Positions 1-8,661 of a stretch of 38,376 nucleotides of DNA are shown one piece after another. Each line of letters begins with the position of its first letter. Positions within the stretch are counted from its first letter, which is position 1. The notes beneath the pieces were generated by a model. That model made no database searches, had not been told where the DNA came from, and saw nothing but the letters and a program-made list of their open reading frames with translations. Both the position numbers and the translations under genes were made by a program. Source of the stretch: Actinomycetota bacterium (GTDB taxonomy: Bacteria > Actinomycetota > Acidimicrobiia > Acidimicrobiales > Ilumatobacteraceae); the NCBI GenBank assembly GCA_009702755.1, contig WLHL01000013.1:1-38376 (forward strand), given 5' to 3'.

Positions 1-645
1 CGCGTAGAAATCTGGTCCGACGTTGTGTGCCCATGGTGCTTTATAGGAAAGCGCCGTTTTGACAATGCCGTCGCCCAACTGCGAGAGAAGGGCGTCACAG
101 AGCCTATTGAGATTGTCTTCAAGGCGTACCAATTGGACCCCACAGCCCCGGTTGGTGCCCCCACCCCTGTGGTTGATGCCTATGCCAAGAAGTTCGGCGG
201 CCGAGAACGCGCCGAACAGATCCTCCAGCACGTCACTTCTGTCGCCGCCGGTGATGGCATCACCTTCAATATGGACATTGCTCTACGTGCCAACACCATC
301 TTGTGCCACCGCGCTCTCCACTGGGTCCTGGAGAACCATGGAGCACACGCCCAAGTGACATTCAAAGAAAACTTGCTGTCTGCCTATTTCACAGAGGGAC
401 TTGACGTTGGAGATGTTGAGGTTGTCCTCACACGTGCAGGCGCATGCGGTTTTGATTCTGACACTCTTCGTTCATGGCTTGACAATGGTGGCGGACTCGC
501 TGACGTGCAAGAAGATATCCAAGGTGCAATCGACCGAGAAGTCACTGGTATCCCCGCATTCTTTATTGACGACAAGTACTTCATTCCGGGCGCTCAAGAA
601 ACCGATGTGTTCGTGAAAGTGCTTGAACGAATTCTTTCCTTGTGA
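1..645 (+). CDS. DsbA/FrnE-family thioredoxin-like oxidoreductase (5' partial)
   Basis: The reading frame is open from the first base, so the true start lies upstream; 214 residues are visible and few N-terminal residues seem to be missing. The sequence opens on the first beta strand (RVEIWSDVVCPWCFIG) with a CPWC redox motif at visible residues 10-13. It then shows FrnE features: YQLDP near 38, an ANTILCHRALHW segment near 97-108, and a GIPAFFIDDKY cis-proline loop followed by PGAQE near the end. Members act as cytoplasmic disulfide oxidoreductases or isomerases and are often named 2-hydroxychromene isomerase/DsbA family; the substrate cannot be told from sequence. The gene ends in a 4-bp overlap with menH, so the two are probably cotranscribed. 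Confidence 0.88.
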   Translation, partial: RVEIWSDVVCPWCFIGKRRFDNAVAQLREKGVTEPIEIVFKAYQLDPTAPVGAPTPVVDAYAKKFGGRERAEQILQHVTSVAAGDGITFNMDIALRANTILCHRALHWVLENHGAHAQVTFKENLLSAYFTEGLDVGDVEVVLTRAGACGFDSDTLRSWLDNGGGLADVQEDIQGAIDREVTGIPAFFIDDKYFIPGAQETDVFVKVLERILSL

Positions 646-1388
646 AGCTTGCACCACTCGTTCGCGGCACAGGCACACCTGTCACATTCCTTCACGGCTT
701 TACTCAGACCAAAGAGTCGTGGTTACCCGTTGTCGATTCACTTCATATTTCGATTGAGGCAACACTCCTTGATTGTCCTGGTCACGGCGAATCAGCCTCA
801 CAAGGACGCACGTTGCAACAAACTGCGAACGATGTTGCCGAGTGCATGCCATCAGGCATCCTCGTTGGCTATTCGATGGGCGCACGGATTGCACTCCACA
901 CAGCTTTGCAATCTCCTGACATCGTCCAGGGCCTAGTTCTCATCAGCGGCACACCTGGACTGCGCACTGAATCAGAACGCAGTGACAGAAGAGCAGCTGA
1001 TGAATCCCTGGCGCAACACATCGAAGAAGTGGGCGTCAATGAGTTCATTCCTGAATGGTTATCCAACCCGATGTTTCAGGGACTTTCAGCAGATCTTGCT
1101 GATGTACCGCGCCGTTGTACAAACACTGCAAGCGGTCTTGCCGACTCTTTAAGGTGCGCAGGCACAGGCACTCAAGAACCGCTGTGGGAACAATTGCCAT
1201 CACTCACGATGCCTGTCCTCATCATCACAGGCGGCACAGACGAGAAGTTCACAGCACTTGCTCGACAGATGACTCCATTGATCTCACAAGCAGAACACCA
1301 CATCATGAAAGATGTAGGCCACACCTGTCATCTCGAAGATGTGCATCAGTTTGTAGATGTGTTTGAAGACTGGTTCTTACGCCTTTAG
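642..1388 (+). CDS. menH: 2-succinyl-6-hydroxy-2,4-cyclohexadiene-1-carboxylate synthase (MenH), alpha/beta hydrolase
   Basis: The 248-residue alpha/beta-hydrolase fold protein starts at GTG, overlapping the preceding stop by 4 bp. The oxyanion segment FLHGFTQTKESW is at 16-27. The nucleophile elbow GYSMGAR places Ser78 as nucleophile, with Asp200 (GGTDEKF) and His227 (DVGHTCH) completing the triad. The strand after the nucleophile (LVLISGTPGL, then an E-R-rich helix ending DESLA) matches the MenH pattern. MenH eliminates pyruvate from SEPHCHC in menaquinone synthesis. The assignment is supported by menA, which converges with it (12-bp overlap of the coding ends), and by menE just beyond. A generic hydrolase is possible but unlikely in this context. 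Confidence 0.82.
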   Translation: MKLAPLVRGTGTPVTFLHGFTQTKESWLPVVDSLHISIEATLLDCPGHGESASQGRTLQQTANDVAECMPSGILVGYSMGARIALHTALQSPDIVQGLVLISGTPGLRTESERSDRRAADESLAQHIEEVGVNEFIPEWLSNPMFQGLSADLADVPRRCTNTASGLADSLRCAGTGTQEPLWEQLPSLTMPVLIITGGTDEKFTALARQMTPLISQAEHHIMKDVGHTCHLEDVHQFVDVFEDWFLRL

Positions 1389-2279
1389 CGCAATAACAAT
1401 TCCTGCAGTGAAAGTGATTGCAAGAATCAATTGAGCACGGCCGACGGCGCCTAAGACGGGAATCAACGCTTTCCCCTTCAGACCTTTCCCGATGTCATTC
1501 AGTGCAGGCCGCGTTGCAATCACTCCAACAAGACCAAACATGGCGAACGGTGTGGTGATCACACCAACCCACACAATGGACACTGCAGCAAGGACGATGA
1601 GTGCTCCAAAGAATTGACGGGTACGAGCATCGCCCATCTTCACCGCCAAGGTTCTCTTTCCCACCTCGGTATCACCGGGAATATCGCGCAAGTTATTCAC
1701 GACGAGAAGAGCACATGCGTACGCACCAACTGCAATGCTCGCAATCCAGCCAGCAGTGGTCAATGTCTCTGACACCACATACTGAGTACCCACCGTTGCT
1801 ACAACGCCAAAGAAAACAAAGACAAAAACTTCACCAAGACCGGCGTATCCGTATGGACGTGGGCCACCGGTGTATGTCCAGGCCGCGACAATTGCGCACA
1901 CACCCACCACAAGTAGCCACAACGTTGTCATCATCGCCAGCGAGAGTCCGGCAACCCCGGCAATACCTAAGGCTATGAATGCTGCTCTCTTCACCGATGA
2001 TGCAGATGCAACACCAGAACCGACGAGACGTAATGGTCCCACGCGGTCATTATCTGTTCCCTTAATGCCGTCGGAATAGTCGTTGGCGTAATTCACACCC
2101 ACCTGCAGCGCAAGGCTGACAAGCAGTGCAAGAGAGACACGCCACCACACAGGCGAATCAGCCGATGCACATGCAGCACCCACCATGACGGGCACGACGG
2201 CAGCGGGCAAGGTGCGAGGCCGAGAGCCCACAACCCACTTCTTCCAACCAAGTTCTGCTGAAGGCGTCGAGTTGTTCAT
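1377..2279 (-). CDS. menA: 1,4-dihydroxy-2-naphthoate polyprenyltransferase (MenA)
   Basis: A 300-residue integral membrane UbiA-superfamily prenyltransferase of normal length. The first Asp-rich prenyl-diphosphate site is NYANDYSDGIKGTD (Asp67 and Asp70). The second is NNLRDIPGDTEVGKRTLAV (Asp199 and Asp203), which is the MenA-type form of the motif. Several hydrophobic helices lie between and after them. The enzyme attaches a polyprenyl chain to DHNA with decarboxylation, giving demethylmenaquinone at the membrane. It is divergent from menE across a 34-bp gap and overlaps menH tail to tail, so the three menaquinone genes are packed together without forming one operon. ATG start. Confidence 0.93.
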   Translation of the reverse strand: MNNSTPSAELGWKKWVVGSRPRTLPAAVVPVMVGAACASADSPVWWRVSLALLVSLALQVGVNYANDYSDGIKGTDNDRVGPLRLVGSGVASASSVKRAAFIALGIAGVAGLSLAMMTTLWLLVVGVCAIVAAWTYTGGPRPYGYAGLGEVFVFVFFGVVATVGTQYVVSETLTTAGWIASIAVGAYACALLVVNNLRDIPGDTEVGKRTLAVKMGDARTRQFFGALIVLAAVSIVWVGVITTPFAMFGLVGVIATRPALNDIGKGLKGKALIPVLGAVGRAQLILAITFTAGIVIALKA

Positions 2280-2313
2280 TCGTCAAGTGTCGCACCTCCC
2301 ATAGGCTGAATGC

Positions 2314-3420
2314 GTGAACGAACTCATCTGCCTTGACATGCCGTGTGGCCCGCAGATGGTTGACCGCATTCGTCGGGCCTGGGACGACGGTGACGCAGTC
2401 TTTCCACTTGACCAAAGACTGCCAGTATCCGCACGAACAGTCGTGATGGATGCAGTGAAGCCCACTCGTGTCGCTACCGTCAGCGATGAGACAACCCTTT
2501 CAGGCGATCCTGTTGAGACAGGCGACGCAGTGGTGGTTGCTACAAGCGGTACAACAGGTCATCCCAAGGCGGTAGTCCTCACTCTTGATGCCGTGATCGC
2601 AAGCGCCCGCGCGACAAGTCAACGACTTGGGGTTACATCGAACGACAAATGGTTGGCATGCCTTCCCGCATCACATGTCGGAGGCCTCAGTGTCATCCTG
2701 CGATCCATTGTGATCGACACCCCAGTCATCGCAGTTCCCGCATTCAGCATTGAGAGTTACGACGCTGCAGCCCGCGATGGAGCAACTCTTGTGTCGCTCG
2801 TCAGCACTGCACTGCAGCGTGTGGATAGTTCAAAGTTTCGCACCATCGTTCTCGGCGGGTCTCGCCCTCCGCAGGACCGTCCCAGCAATACCGTGACGAC
2901 CTATGGGATGACGGAGACCGGCAGTGGCGTCGTCTATGACGGGATTCCTCTTGACGATGTCCAGATTGAAATTCGTGATTCCATCATTCACATCAAGGCC
3001 CCCATGCTGATGCGCGCGTATCGCAATGCAGAACCCCCCTTCACCAGCGATGGCTGGTTTCGCACAGGTGACATTGGAACAATCAATAACGGTCAACTTT
3101 CAGTTGAAGGTCGCGAAGGTGATCTCATCATCAGTGGTGGCGAGAATGTCTGGCCCGAAGAGGTGGAAGCCGCAATACGCACATCATCCTTCGTCGCCGA
3201 TGTGTGTGTTGCCGGAATTTCCGACCCCGAATGGGGCCAAGTAGTGACTGCGTGGATTGTTCCGATTGGCGACATCCCGTCACTGGAAGACATCCGATCT
3301 CATGTGAAGCAAACATTGCCTTCACACTGTGCACCACGACGAATAGAGATCATCTCAGAGATTCCACGTACGTCACTCGGAAAACCGAGACGTGCAGATC
3401 TTGTTCAGTCGCTGGGCTAG
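2314..3420 (+). CDS. menE: o-succinylbenzoate--CoA ligase (MenE), ANL superfamily
   Basis: A GTG-started protein of 368 residues, shorter than most acyl-CoA ligases because the N-terminal region is trimmed, as in actinobacterial MenE proteins. The P-loop ATSGTTGHPKAVVLT is at 76-90. YGMTETGSG follows, then the hinge region DGWFRTGDIG and GREGDLIISGGENVWPEEVE, and the C-terminal catalytic lysine in SLGKPRR (Lys357). It adenylates o-succinylbenzoate and transfers it to CoA, upstream of MenB and MenA. Placement beside menA and menH supports MenE over a generic ligase. Its stop overlaps the stop of the convergent CNNM gene by 4 bp. Confidence 0.85.
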   Translation: MNELICLDMPCGPQMVDRIRRAWDDGDAVFPLDQRLPVSARTVVMDAVKPTRVATVSDETTLSGDPVETGDAVVVATSGTTGHPKAVVLTLDAVIASARATSQRLGVTSNDKWLACLPASHVGGLSVILRSIVIDTPVIAVPAFSIESYDAAARDGATLVSLVSTALQRVDSSKFRTIVLGGSRPPQDRPSNTVTTYGMTETGSGVVYDGIPLDDVQIEIRDSIIHIKAPMLMRAYRNAEPPFTSDGWFRTGDIGTINNGQLSVEGREGDLIISGGENVWPEEVEAAIRTSSFVADVCVAGISDPEWGQVVTAWIVPIGDIPSLEDIRSHVKQTLPSHCAPRRIEIISEIPRTSLGKPRRADLVQSLG

Positions 3421-4700
3421 TCCGCTACAGCAATAGGAGACACGCGCACACTCGTAATGCGTCGACCTTCAATCTCTTCAGCGGCCAATTTCCAGCCGTC
3501 GACTTCGATTGATTCACCCACTGCTGGCACATGTTCCAGCACGCCAAACATGTATCCACCGACGGTGTCGAACTCTTCATCATTGAGCGAAATCTTGAAG
3601 ACATCATTGAAGTCGGAGATCGACATTCCCGCATCCACCAGTGACACGCCATTGGGAAGCTGACGAATTGACGCATCTTCATCGTCATGCTCATCAACAA
3701 TCTCGCCCACAAGTTCTTCAAGACAATCCTCGAGAGTGACAAGTCCGGCGATGCTTCCGTATTCATCGGCAACAATCGCCATATGGAAATGGTCCTTCTG
3801 CATCTCGCGCATCAACTTCGCAACTGGCTTTGATTCGGGAATAACAATTGCGGGACGAACAAGAGAGTCGATCGATTCGGCTCCTCCACCAGCACGACTG
3901 CGAATCATTAAGTCCTTGATGTAGGCGACTCCGAGAACGTCCTCGTTGCCTTCCTCGTCTTCATGCATGACAGGCAGACGACTCACGCCATGTTCAAAGG
4001 CTTCATCGAGGGCTGCATCGACTGTTGTTCCCATCTGAAGAAGAACAAAGTCAGGGCGAGGCTGCATAATCTCACGCACCACCGTGTCACCAAACTCGAT
4101 GATGGACTCAATCAGTTCACGCTCTTCGTGTTCAATGATTTCTTCTTCAGCTGCCGCCTCAATGATCCCCAAGAACTCTTGTTCGCGAACGAAGGGCCCT
4201 TGCTCCAAGCCCTTGCCTTTCACGACAATGTTTGTCAGCCCAATCAATGCCTGTGAAGCCATTCGCAGTGGCCAAAACTTTGCAAGCCCTGATATCAGTC
4301 GCGCCGTAGACAATGCGGCTCGGTCCGAGTGAATCACTGCGTATGTCTTCGGAACAGCCTCAGCGAAAACAAAGAAAACAACAACGTTGAGCAATACACC
4401 AGTCACCACACCAGCAGCACCAAAGAGTCGGCCTGCAACAACACCAGTCAATGTTGCCTGAACTGTCTGACATATGTTCACGGACAACAGAAGTGGATTC
4501 ACCCACTTCTCAGGATTCCTCACAAGTGAAAGAAGTGAAGCCCCGCCCTTGGCACCAGAGTCAGCAAGAGCCTGTGCCTTTGGTTTCGACATTCGGGACA
4601 AGCCCATCTCTGCGATGGAGAAGACCACCAGAACAAGAAGCAGCATCAAAATCGCGGCGATAATCCACCAATCGATTGTTGTTGGAGCTTTCGCAATCAT
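3417..4700 (-). CDS. CNNM/CorC-HlyC family membrane protein (DUF21 + CBS pair + CorC_HlyC)
   Basis: The 427-residue protein has three parts: an N-terminal DUF21 (CNNM) transmembrane domain (about 1-190, first helix IIAAILMLLLVLVVF, followed by SIAEMGLSRMSK); a tandem CBS pair (about 205-330, including REIMQPRPDF and DEYGSIAGLVTLEDCLEELVGE); and a C-terminal CorC_HlyC domain (about 345-420). Such proteins are linked to Mg2+/Co2+ transport and are often mis-named hemolysins. The start is the ATG at 4700, because it overlaps the ybeY stop as ATGA; an in-frame extension to 4745 lies inside ybeY and is unlikely. It is the last gene of the phoH-ybeY-CNNM group. Confidence 0.9.
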   Translation of the reverse strand: MIAKAPTTIDWWIIAAILMLLLVLVVFSIAEMGLSRMSKPKAQALADSGAKGGASLLSLVRNPEKWVNPLLLSVNICQTVQATLTGVVAGRLFGAAGVVTGVLLNVVVFFVFAEAVPKTYAVIHSDRAALSTARLISGLAKFWPLRMASQALIGLTNIVVKGKGLEQGPFVREQEFLGIIEAAAEEEIIEHEERELIESIIEFGDTVVREIMQPRPDFVLLQMGTTVDAALDEAFEHGVSRLPVMHEDEEGNEDVLGVAYIKDLMIRSRAGGGAESIDSLVRPAIVIPESKPVAKLMREMQKDHFHMAIVADEYGSIAGLVTLEDCLEELVGEIVDEHDDEDASIRQLPNGVSLVDAGMSISDFNDVFKISLNDEEFDTVGGYMFGVLEHVPAVGESIEVDGWKLAAEEIEGRRITSVRVSPIAVAD

Positions 4701-5290
4701 TCGTTGTGTCCTTGTTGAAAGCCATCGGGAGCGGGACCGCCCCAATGATGAGTGGTGAGTATGGCCAGTTCGGCAGCACGCATGACTGCAAGATTCTCAT
4801 CATTGTCATGGTCGAAACCAAGAATGTGGAGGACTCCATGCACGACCAACAAGGCAATCTCATCGTCGAGAGTGCCTGCGTGAGTCGGGAACTGTTTCTG
4901 AGCAACTGCTGGACACACCAAAACGTCTCCGAGAAGAGTCGGCATGTCGTCGTGATCAGGGTGTGGGCGCGAAGGTCCTCGCGTGAGTGCACCGGGACCT
5001 TGAGTCTCAGCAACCTCTACTCCGTCGAGAGGAAACGAAAGAACATCCGTTGGGCCCGACTTCCCCATGTGTTCAGCATTGAGATCGGCAATGGTCTCTT
5101 CATCAATAAAGAACAAGGACAACTCGCAAGCACCTCTTATCCCCTGCGAGATAAGAGCATCAATCGCGAGACGACGCCATCGCTCGAGTTCTATCGGAAT
5201 GGAATCTTGTTCGTCTGAACAGAAGACTTCGGGCACTCCATCACCGCCCGAACGTTTCGGAGCATCCACTTTGGGGCGTGAATCAGGCAC
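4697..5290 (-). CDS. ybeY: Endoribonuclease YbeY (rRNA maturation factor)
   Basis: The UPF0054 signature HGVLHILGFDH, with three metal-binding histidines at about 151, 155 and 161, is intact and preceded by LSFPLDG and LLGDVLVCP. YbeY is a zinc-dependent single-strand endoribonuclease involved in 16S rRNA 3' processing and ribosome quality control. An insert of about 20 residues between LSFP and LLGD is also found in actinobacterial members. The start is uncertain. The GTG at 5290 overlaps the phoH stop by 8 bp and has a GAGG-like site upstream. ATGs at 5344 and 5368 would overlap phoH by 60-86 bp, and the conserved fold begins only around VFCSDEQDSI. It is translationally coupled to the CNNM gene by ATGA. 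Confidence 0.92.
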   Translation of the reverse strand: MPDSRPKVDAPKRSGGDGVPEVFCSDEQDSIPIELERWRRLAIDALISQGIRGACELSLFFIDEETIADLNAEHMGKSGPTDVLSFPLDGVEVAETQGPGALTRGPSRPHPDHDDMPTLLGDVLVCPAVAQKQFPTHAGTLDDEIALLVVHGVLHILGFDHDNDENLAVMRAAELAILTTHHWGGPAPDGFQQGHNE

Positions 5291-6275
5291 GGGAGGAACC
5301 TCGACGAGGACGTGGGCCGTCTGAGGAAGACGTGAACTTTTCATACGCTGCAACGATGTCAGCAACAATACGGTGTCTCACCACGTCCGAGCCGTCAAGA
5401 CGCACAAACTCAAGGGAATCAATCTCCCCCAGTTTCTTTTCAAGTCCCACAAGACCACTTCGACCATCAGGAACGTCAATTTGGGAGATATCGCCCGTCA
5501 CCACAACCTTGGAGCCAAAACCAATGCGGGTCAGGAACATCTTCATTTGTTCCGGGGTCGTGTTCTGGGCTTCATCCAAGATGATGAACGAGTTATTCAG
5601 TGTTCGTCCTCGCATGAACGCCAGCGGTGCCACTTCAATCGTTTGGCGCTCAATCAGCTTCTGAGCCGCCTCTGCGTCAACCATGTCGTACAACGCGTCA
5701 TACAGCGGGCGAAGATAGGGGTCAATTTTGGCCATAAGGTCGCCTGGCAAAAAGCCCAAACGCTCTCCGGCTTCAACGGCAGGACGAGTCAAGATGATGC
5801 GCTGCACCTGTCGTGCATGCAACGCCTGCACAGCCATAGCTACGGCCAACCAACTCTTGCCAGTACCAGCAGGACCAATGCCAAAAGTGATCGTGTTATT
5901 CCGTATGGCATCGACGTAGCGCTTTTGCCCTGCAGTCTTCGGGCGTACCATGCGACCGCGAGACCCCTTCAAAATATCGTCAGTAAGGATGGTGCTCGGG
6001 CGCTGCTCTGCCCGCACCATCACGATGCTGCGATCCATCACCGATTGGTCAAGTTTCTCGCCGCGCTGCAGCAGCAGCACCATCTCTTCAAAGAGTTTCC
6101 CTACCTGGTGCGCACGAGGGCCAACACAGTTGATTTCGTTCCCCCGGACGACAACCGATACGTCAGGAAATGCCTCTTCCACCCTGCGCAACAATTCGTC
6201 ACGTTGGCCCAGTAGTTCGGGCATCAGATGGGAGCCAGGAACTACGACCGAGATTGTGGGCGCAACGGATGTCAT
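5283..6275 (-). CDS. PhoH-like ATPase
   Basis: A 330-residue PhoH-family P-loop ATPase. An N-terminal KH-like segment (VVVRGNEINCVGP, 41-53) precedes the ATPase domain with Walker A GPAGTGKS (134-141), the TRPAVEAGERLGFLPGD block typical of PhoH, and Walker B IILDEAQN (Asp234-Glu235). GDISQIDVP follows. Members are cytoplasmic ATPases tied to RNA metabolism and commonly lie beside ybeY, as here. The ATG start has no clear ribosome-binding site; an 18-bp perfect palindrome ends 4 bases upstream. Confidence 0.92.
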   Translation of the reverse strand: MTSVAPTISVVVPGSHLMPELLGQRDELLRRVEEAFPDVSVVVRGNEINCVGPRAHQVGKLFEEMVLLLQRGEKLDQSVMDRSIVMVRAEQRPSTILTDDILKGSRGRMVRPKTAGQKRYVDAIRNNTITFGIGPAGTGKSWLAVAMAVQALHARQVQRIILTRPAVEAGERLGFLPGDLMAKIDPYLRPLYDALYDMVDAEAAQKLIERQTIEVAPLAFMRGRTLNNSFIILDEAQNTTPEQMKMFLTRIGFGSKVVVTGDISQIDVPDGRSGLVGLEKKLGEIDSLEFVRLDGSDVVRHRIVADIVAAYEKFTSSSDGPRPRRGSSRA

Positions 6276-6278
6276 TTG

Positions 6279-6296
6279 ATTTCAGCCTACTGAAAT
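6279..6296. repeat. Perfect 7-4-7 inverted repeat abutting the phoH start
   Basis: ATTTCAG-CCTA-CTGAAAT is a perfect 7-bp inverted repeat with a 4-base centre. It lies in the 119-bp gap between divergent phoH and the GGDEF-EAL gene and ends 4 bases before the phoH ATG. It could be an operator or a hairpin in the phoH leader that masks the start region. No protein can be assigned. Confidence 0.4.
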
Positions 6297-6394
6297 GCCC
6301 ATCAGAGCAAGGATTCCACCGCCCAAGAGCACTGTCGTAGTACTTTCATAGGCGTTCGTATCGGGCGTTCGCACTATGCCGAAATGAGGTTCTC

Positions 6395-8656
6395 GTGGCG
6401 CGTAGGGCACTTTCAGCCTCATCGTGGGTCGTTGCAGCCATCGGCATCGGTTTGGCATGTCTGCATGGCGTCTCCAGTGGCCCCACTGACTCGCCCTTCG
6501 CCATCGGGGCCATTGCGCTTGCATCCATTTGCGTCGGCATCGGGTGGATCATCAACCGGCCACCATTGAGCGCTCTCGCCACCTCACTGATCTCCCTCCT
6601 CTGCTTAGTGGCTGCACTATCTGTTTCGCTGAGGTCGTCCAGCACTTCCACAGTGGAGACTCTGGTCCTTTTGTCTCAACTCACCCTTGTCGTTGGGCTC
6701 ATCATCTTCGTTCGCAACCGATTGGGGCAACGGGCATCAAGCGTCGTACCCGATGGACTCATCGTTGGTCTCGGCGCATGGGTTCTGATTTGGATCGTCC
6801 TCGTGCAACCAGCGATTCAAGAATCAACGAGTTCATCACTCACCATCCTTCGCGCTTCAACGTTGGGCGCCGCAATGGTCGTTCTATTCCTACTTGCGAC
6901 TCTTCTGTTCTCAGATACAGCCCCATCGCCATCAGTGGGATTTCTAGGTCTCGCAGTTTTTCTGGGACTCACTGGAATTGTTCTTCGAGCAATGTCATTT
7001 CGCCAAGACTTCTCCATCACATCGACCACGTACACCACACCTTTCCTCATCACGTGTGGATTTGCAGCAGCAGGTTTTCTTCATCCGACAGTGCGACACA
7101 TCTACACCTCGGGAACAAGCAGAACATCTCCACCTCTCATGACAAGACTCGTCACAACGACTGCGTCACTCATTGTTCCGGTTGTCCTTCTCGCGATCAC
7201 TGACCCGTTTGATACCCAAGATCGCATAGTCAGAACTGTTTCGGTATCGGTCCTTGCAATCGTCGTCATGATTCGCGTCATTCAATCGGTACGTGCCAAT
7301 GCGCGCACACAAGATCATCTGATGAAGAGTGCTCTCACTGACTCGTTAACGGGACTTCCGAATCGAATCCTGATGCTCGAACACATCGAGACAGCAGTGC
7401 AACAAGCGTGGCGCACATCACGCCAACCAACTGTTTTGTTCATTGACGTGGATCGCTTCAAGAACATCAACGACTCCTTGGGACATTCCATCGGCGACAA
7501 TGTTCTCACCCTTGTTGCTTCCCGACTCATCGCTGCAGTTCCATCACACGCGTCAGTTGCACGCATTGCAGGAGACGAATTCGTCATTCTTGATGCAACA
7601 ACGGAAAGCCCTACTCAATCAGTTCTTTTGGCCGAGTCCGTTCTCGATGCGTTTCGAGAACCTGTCAATACTCCCGAAGGCGACATGTTCGTGACCGCGA
7701 GCATCGGTGTCGCCTATTCCCCCAAGGGTGTCGACCTCTCGGCCGATGACTTAATGAGACATGCAGACACTGCGATGTATCGAGCAAAGGCTGCAGGTCG
7801 TAACTGCATCGCCCTCTTTGACGATTCGATGCTGGAGAAAGTGACCAAGCGACTCGATGTTGAAACTGCGTTGTACCGCGCCCTCGAACGCAAAGAGTTA
7901 CATCTTGTGCATCAACCAATCATCGACATTGATTTAGGAATCGTTGTGGGGTTCGAAGCATTGATGCGCTGGGACCGCGGCGATGGCGACATCGTGCCAC
8001 CAACAGAGTTCATTCCCATCGCAGAAGAAACAGGAACCATTGTCCCCCTCGGTTCATGGGCTCTCAATGATGCGCTGATTCAATTGCGGCACTGGATTGA
8101 TACCAATGTTGTGTCCCCCAGCACAACGATGAGCGTCAATGTCTCTCCCCGTCAGTTGCATGACCCACAATTTGTGTCCATCGTGAGCGATGCACTCACA
8201 GCTTCTGGCATACCTGCAGAACAACTGTGGCTCGAAGTCACTGAATCCGTCATGATTACCGAGGCAACACAAGCACTGTCGGCGTTACGAAGATTGAACT
8301 CCCTCGGCGTGCGCATTGCGATTGACGACTTCGGAACTGGCTATAGCTCTTTGTCTCTACTTCAGAAGTTTCCCATTCAATGCGTCAAAATTGACCGCGC
8401 ATTCGTGCAGGACATCACGACCGAAGAGGGAACGCGCAATCTTGTTCGCACCATCATTGCGATGGCGAATGCCCTTGGTGCCGACATTGTTGCTGAAGGC
8501 ATTGAAAACAAGGATCAACTCAGTGTCTTAGCGTCAATGCGATGCAACAAAGCGCAGGGGTACTTCATCAGTCGGCCTATCTCAGTCGCTGATGTACCTG
8601 CAGTTGTTCAACAGTTACAGGACATCGATGCCTGGAGAGCCAGAACATCTTTCTGA
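6395..8656 (+). CDS. Membrane-anchored GGDEF-EAL cyclic-di-GMP signalling protein
   Basis: The 753-residue protein starts at GTG. Residues 1-295 contain about eight to ten hydrophobic helices and form a membrane sensor-like region with no recognised ligand domain. The GGDEF domain (about 310-470) has DSLTGLPNR, FIDVDRFKNIND (Asp351) and the signature AGDEF (392-396), where the first Gly is Ala; no RxxD inhibitory site lies five residues before it. The EAL domain (about 485-740) keeps the EALMRW loop (521-526), Asn582, Glu614, DDFGTGYSSL (644-653), Lys665, AEGIE (700-704) and QGYF. The phosphodiesterase half therefore looks complete, while cyclase activity is uncertain. It sits alone between two minus-strand genes. 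Confidence 0.93.
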   Translation: MARRALSASSWVVAAIGIGLACLHGVSSGPTDSPFAIGAIALASICVGIGWIINRPPLSALATSLISLLCLVAALSVSLRSSSTSTVETLVLLSQLTLVVGLIIFVRNRLGQRASSVVPDGLIVGLGAWVLIWIVLVQPAIQESTSSSLTILRASTLGAAMVVLFLLATLLFSDTAPSPSVGFLGLAVFLGLTGIVLRAMSFRQDFSITSTTYTTPFLITCGFAAAGFLHPTVRHIYTSGTSRTSPPLMTRLVTTTASLIVPVVLLAITDPFDTQDRIVRTVSVSVLAIVVMIRVIQSVRANARTQDHLMKSALTDSLTGLPNRILMLEHIETAVQQAWRTSRQPTVLFIDVDRFKNINDSLGHSIGDNVLTLVASRLIAAVPSHASVARIAGDEFVILDATTESPTQSVLLAESVLDAFREPVNTPEGDMFVTASIGVAYSPKGVDLSADDLMRHADTAMYRAKAAGRNCIALFDDSMLEKVTKRLDVETALYRALERKELHLVHQPIIDIDLGIVVGFEALMRWDRGDGDIVPPTEFIPIAEETGTIVPLGSWALNDALIQLRHWIDTNVVSPSTTMSVNVSPRQLHDPQFVSIVSDALTASGIPAEQLWLEVTESVMITEATQALSALRRLNSLGVRIAIDDFGTGYSSLSLLQKFPIQCVKIDRAFVQDITTEEGTRNLVRTIIAMANALGADIVAEGIENKDQLSVLASMRCNKAQGYFISRPISVADVPAVVQQLQDIDAWRARTSF

Positions 8657-8661
8657 GTCTC

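Noticed and set aside
3417..4745. Hemolysin toxin
   Set aside because: DUF21, CBS and CorC_HlyC domains mark a CNNM-type membrane protein; the hemolysin name is historical and no toxin feature is seen.
4676..5218. 180-residue plus-strand open frame
   Set aside because: It lies wholly antisense to ybeY and the CNNM gene start, with no domain or ribosome-binding site.
5373..6215. 280-residue plus-strand open frame
   Set aside because: It is antisense to phoH, whose Walker motifs are unambiguous; the composition is rich in His and Arg as expected for a shadow frame.
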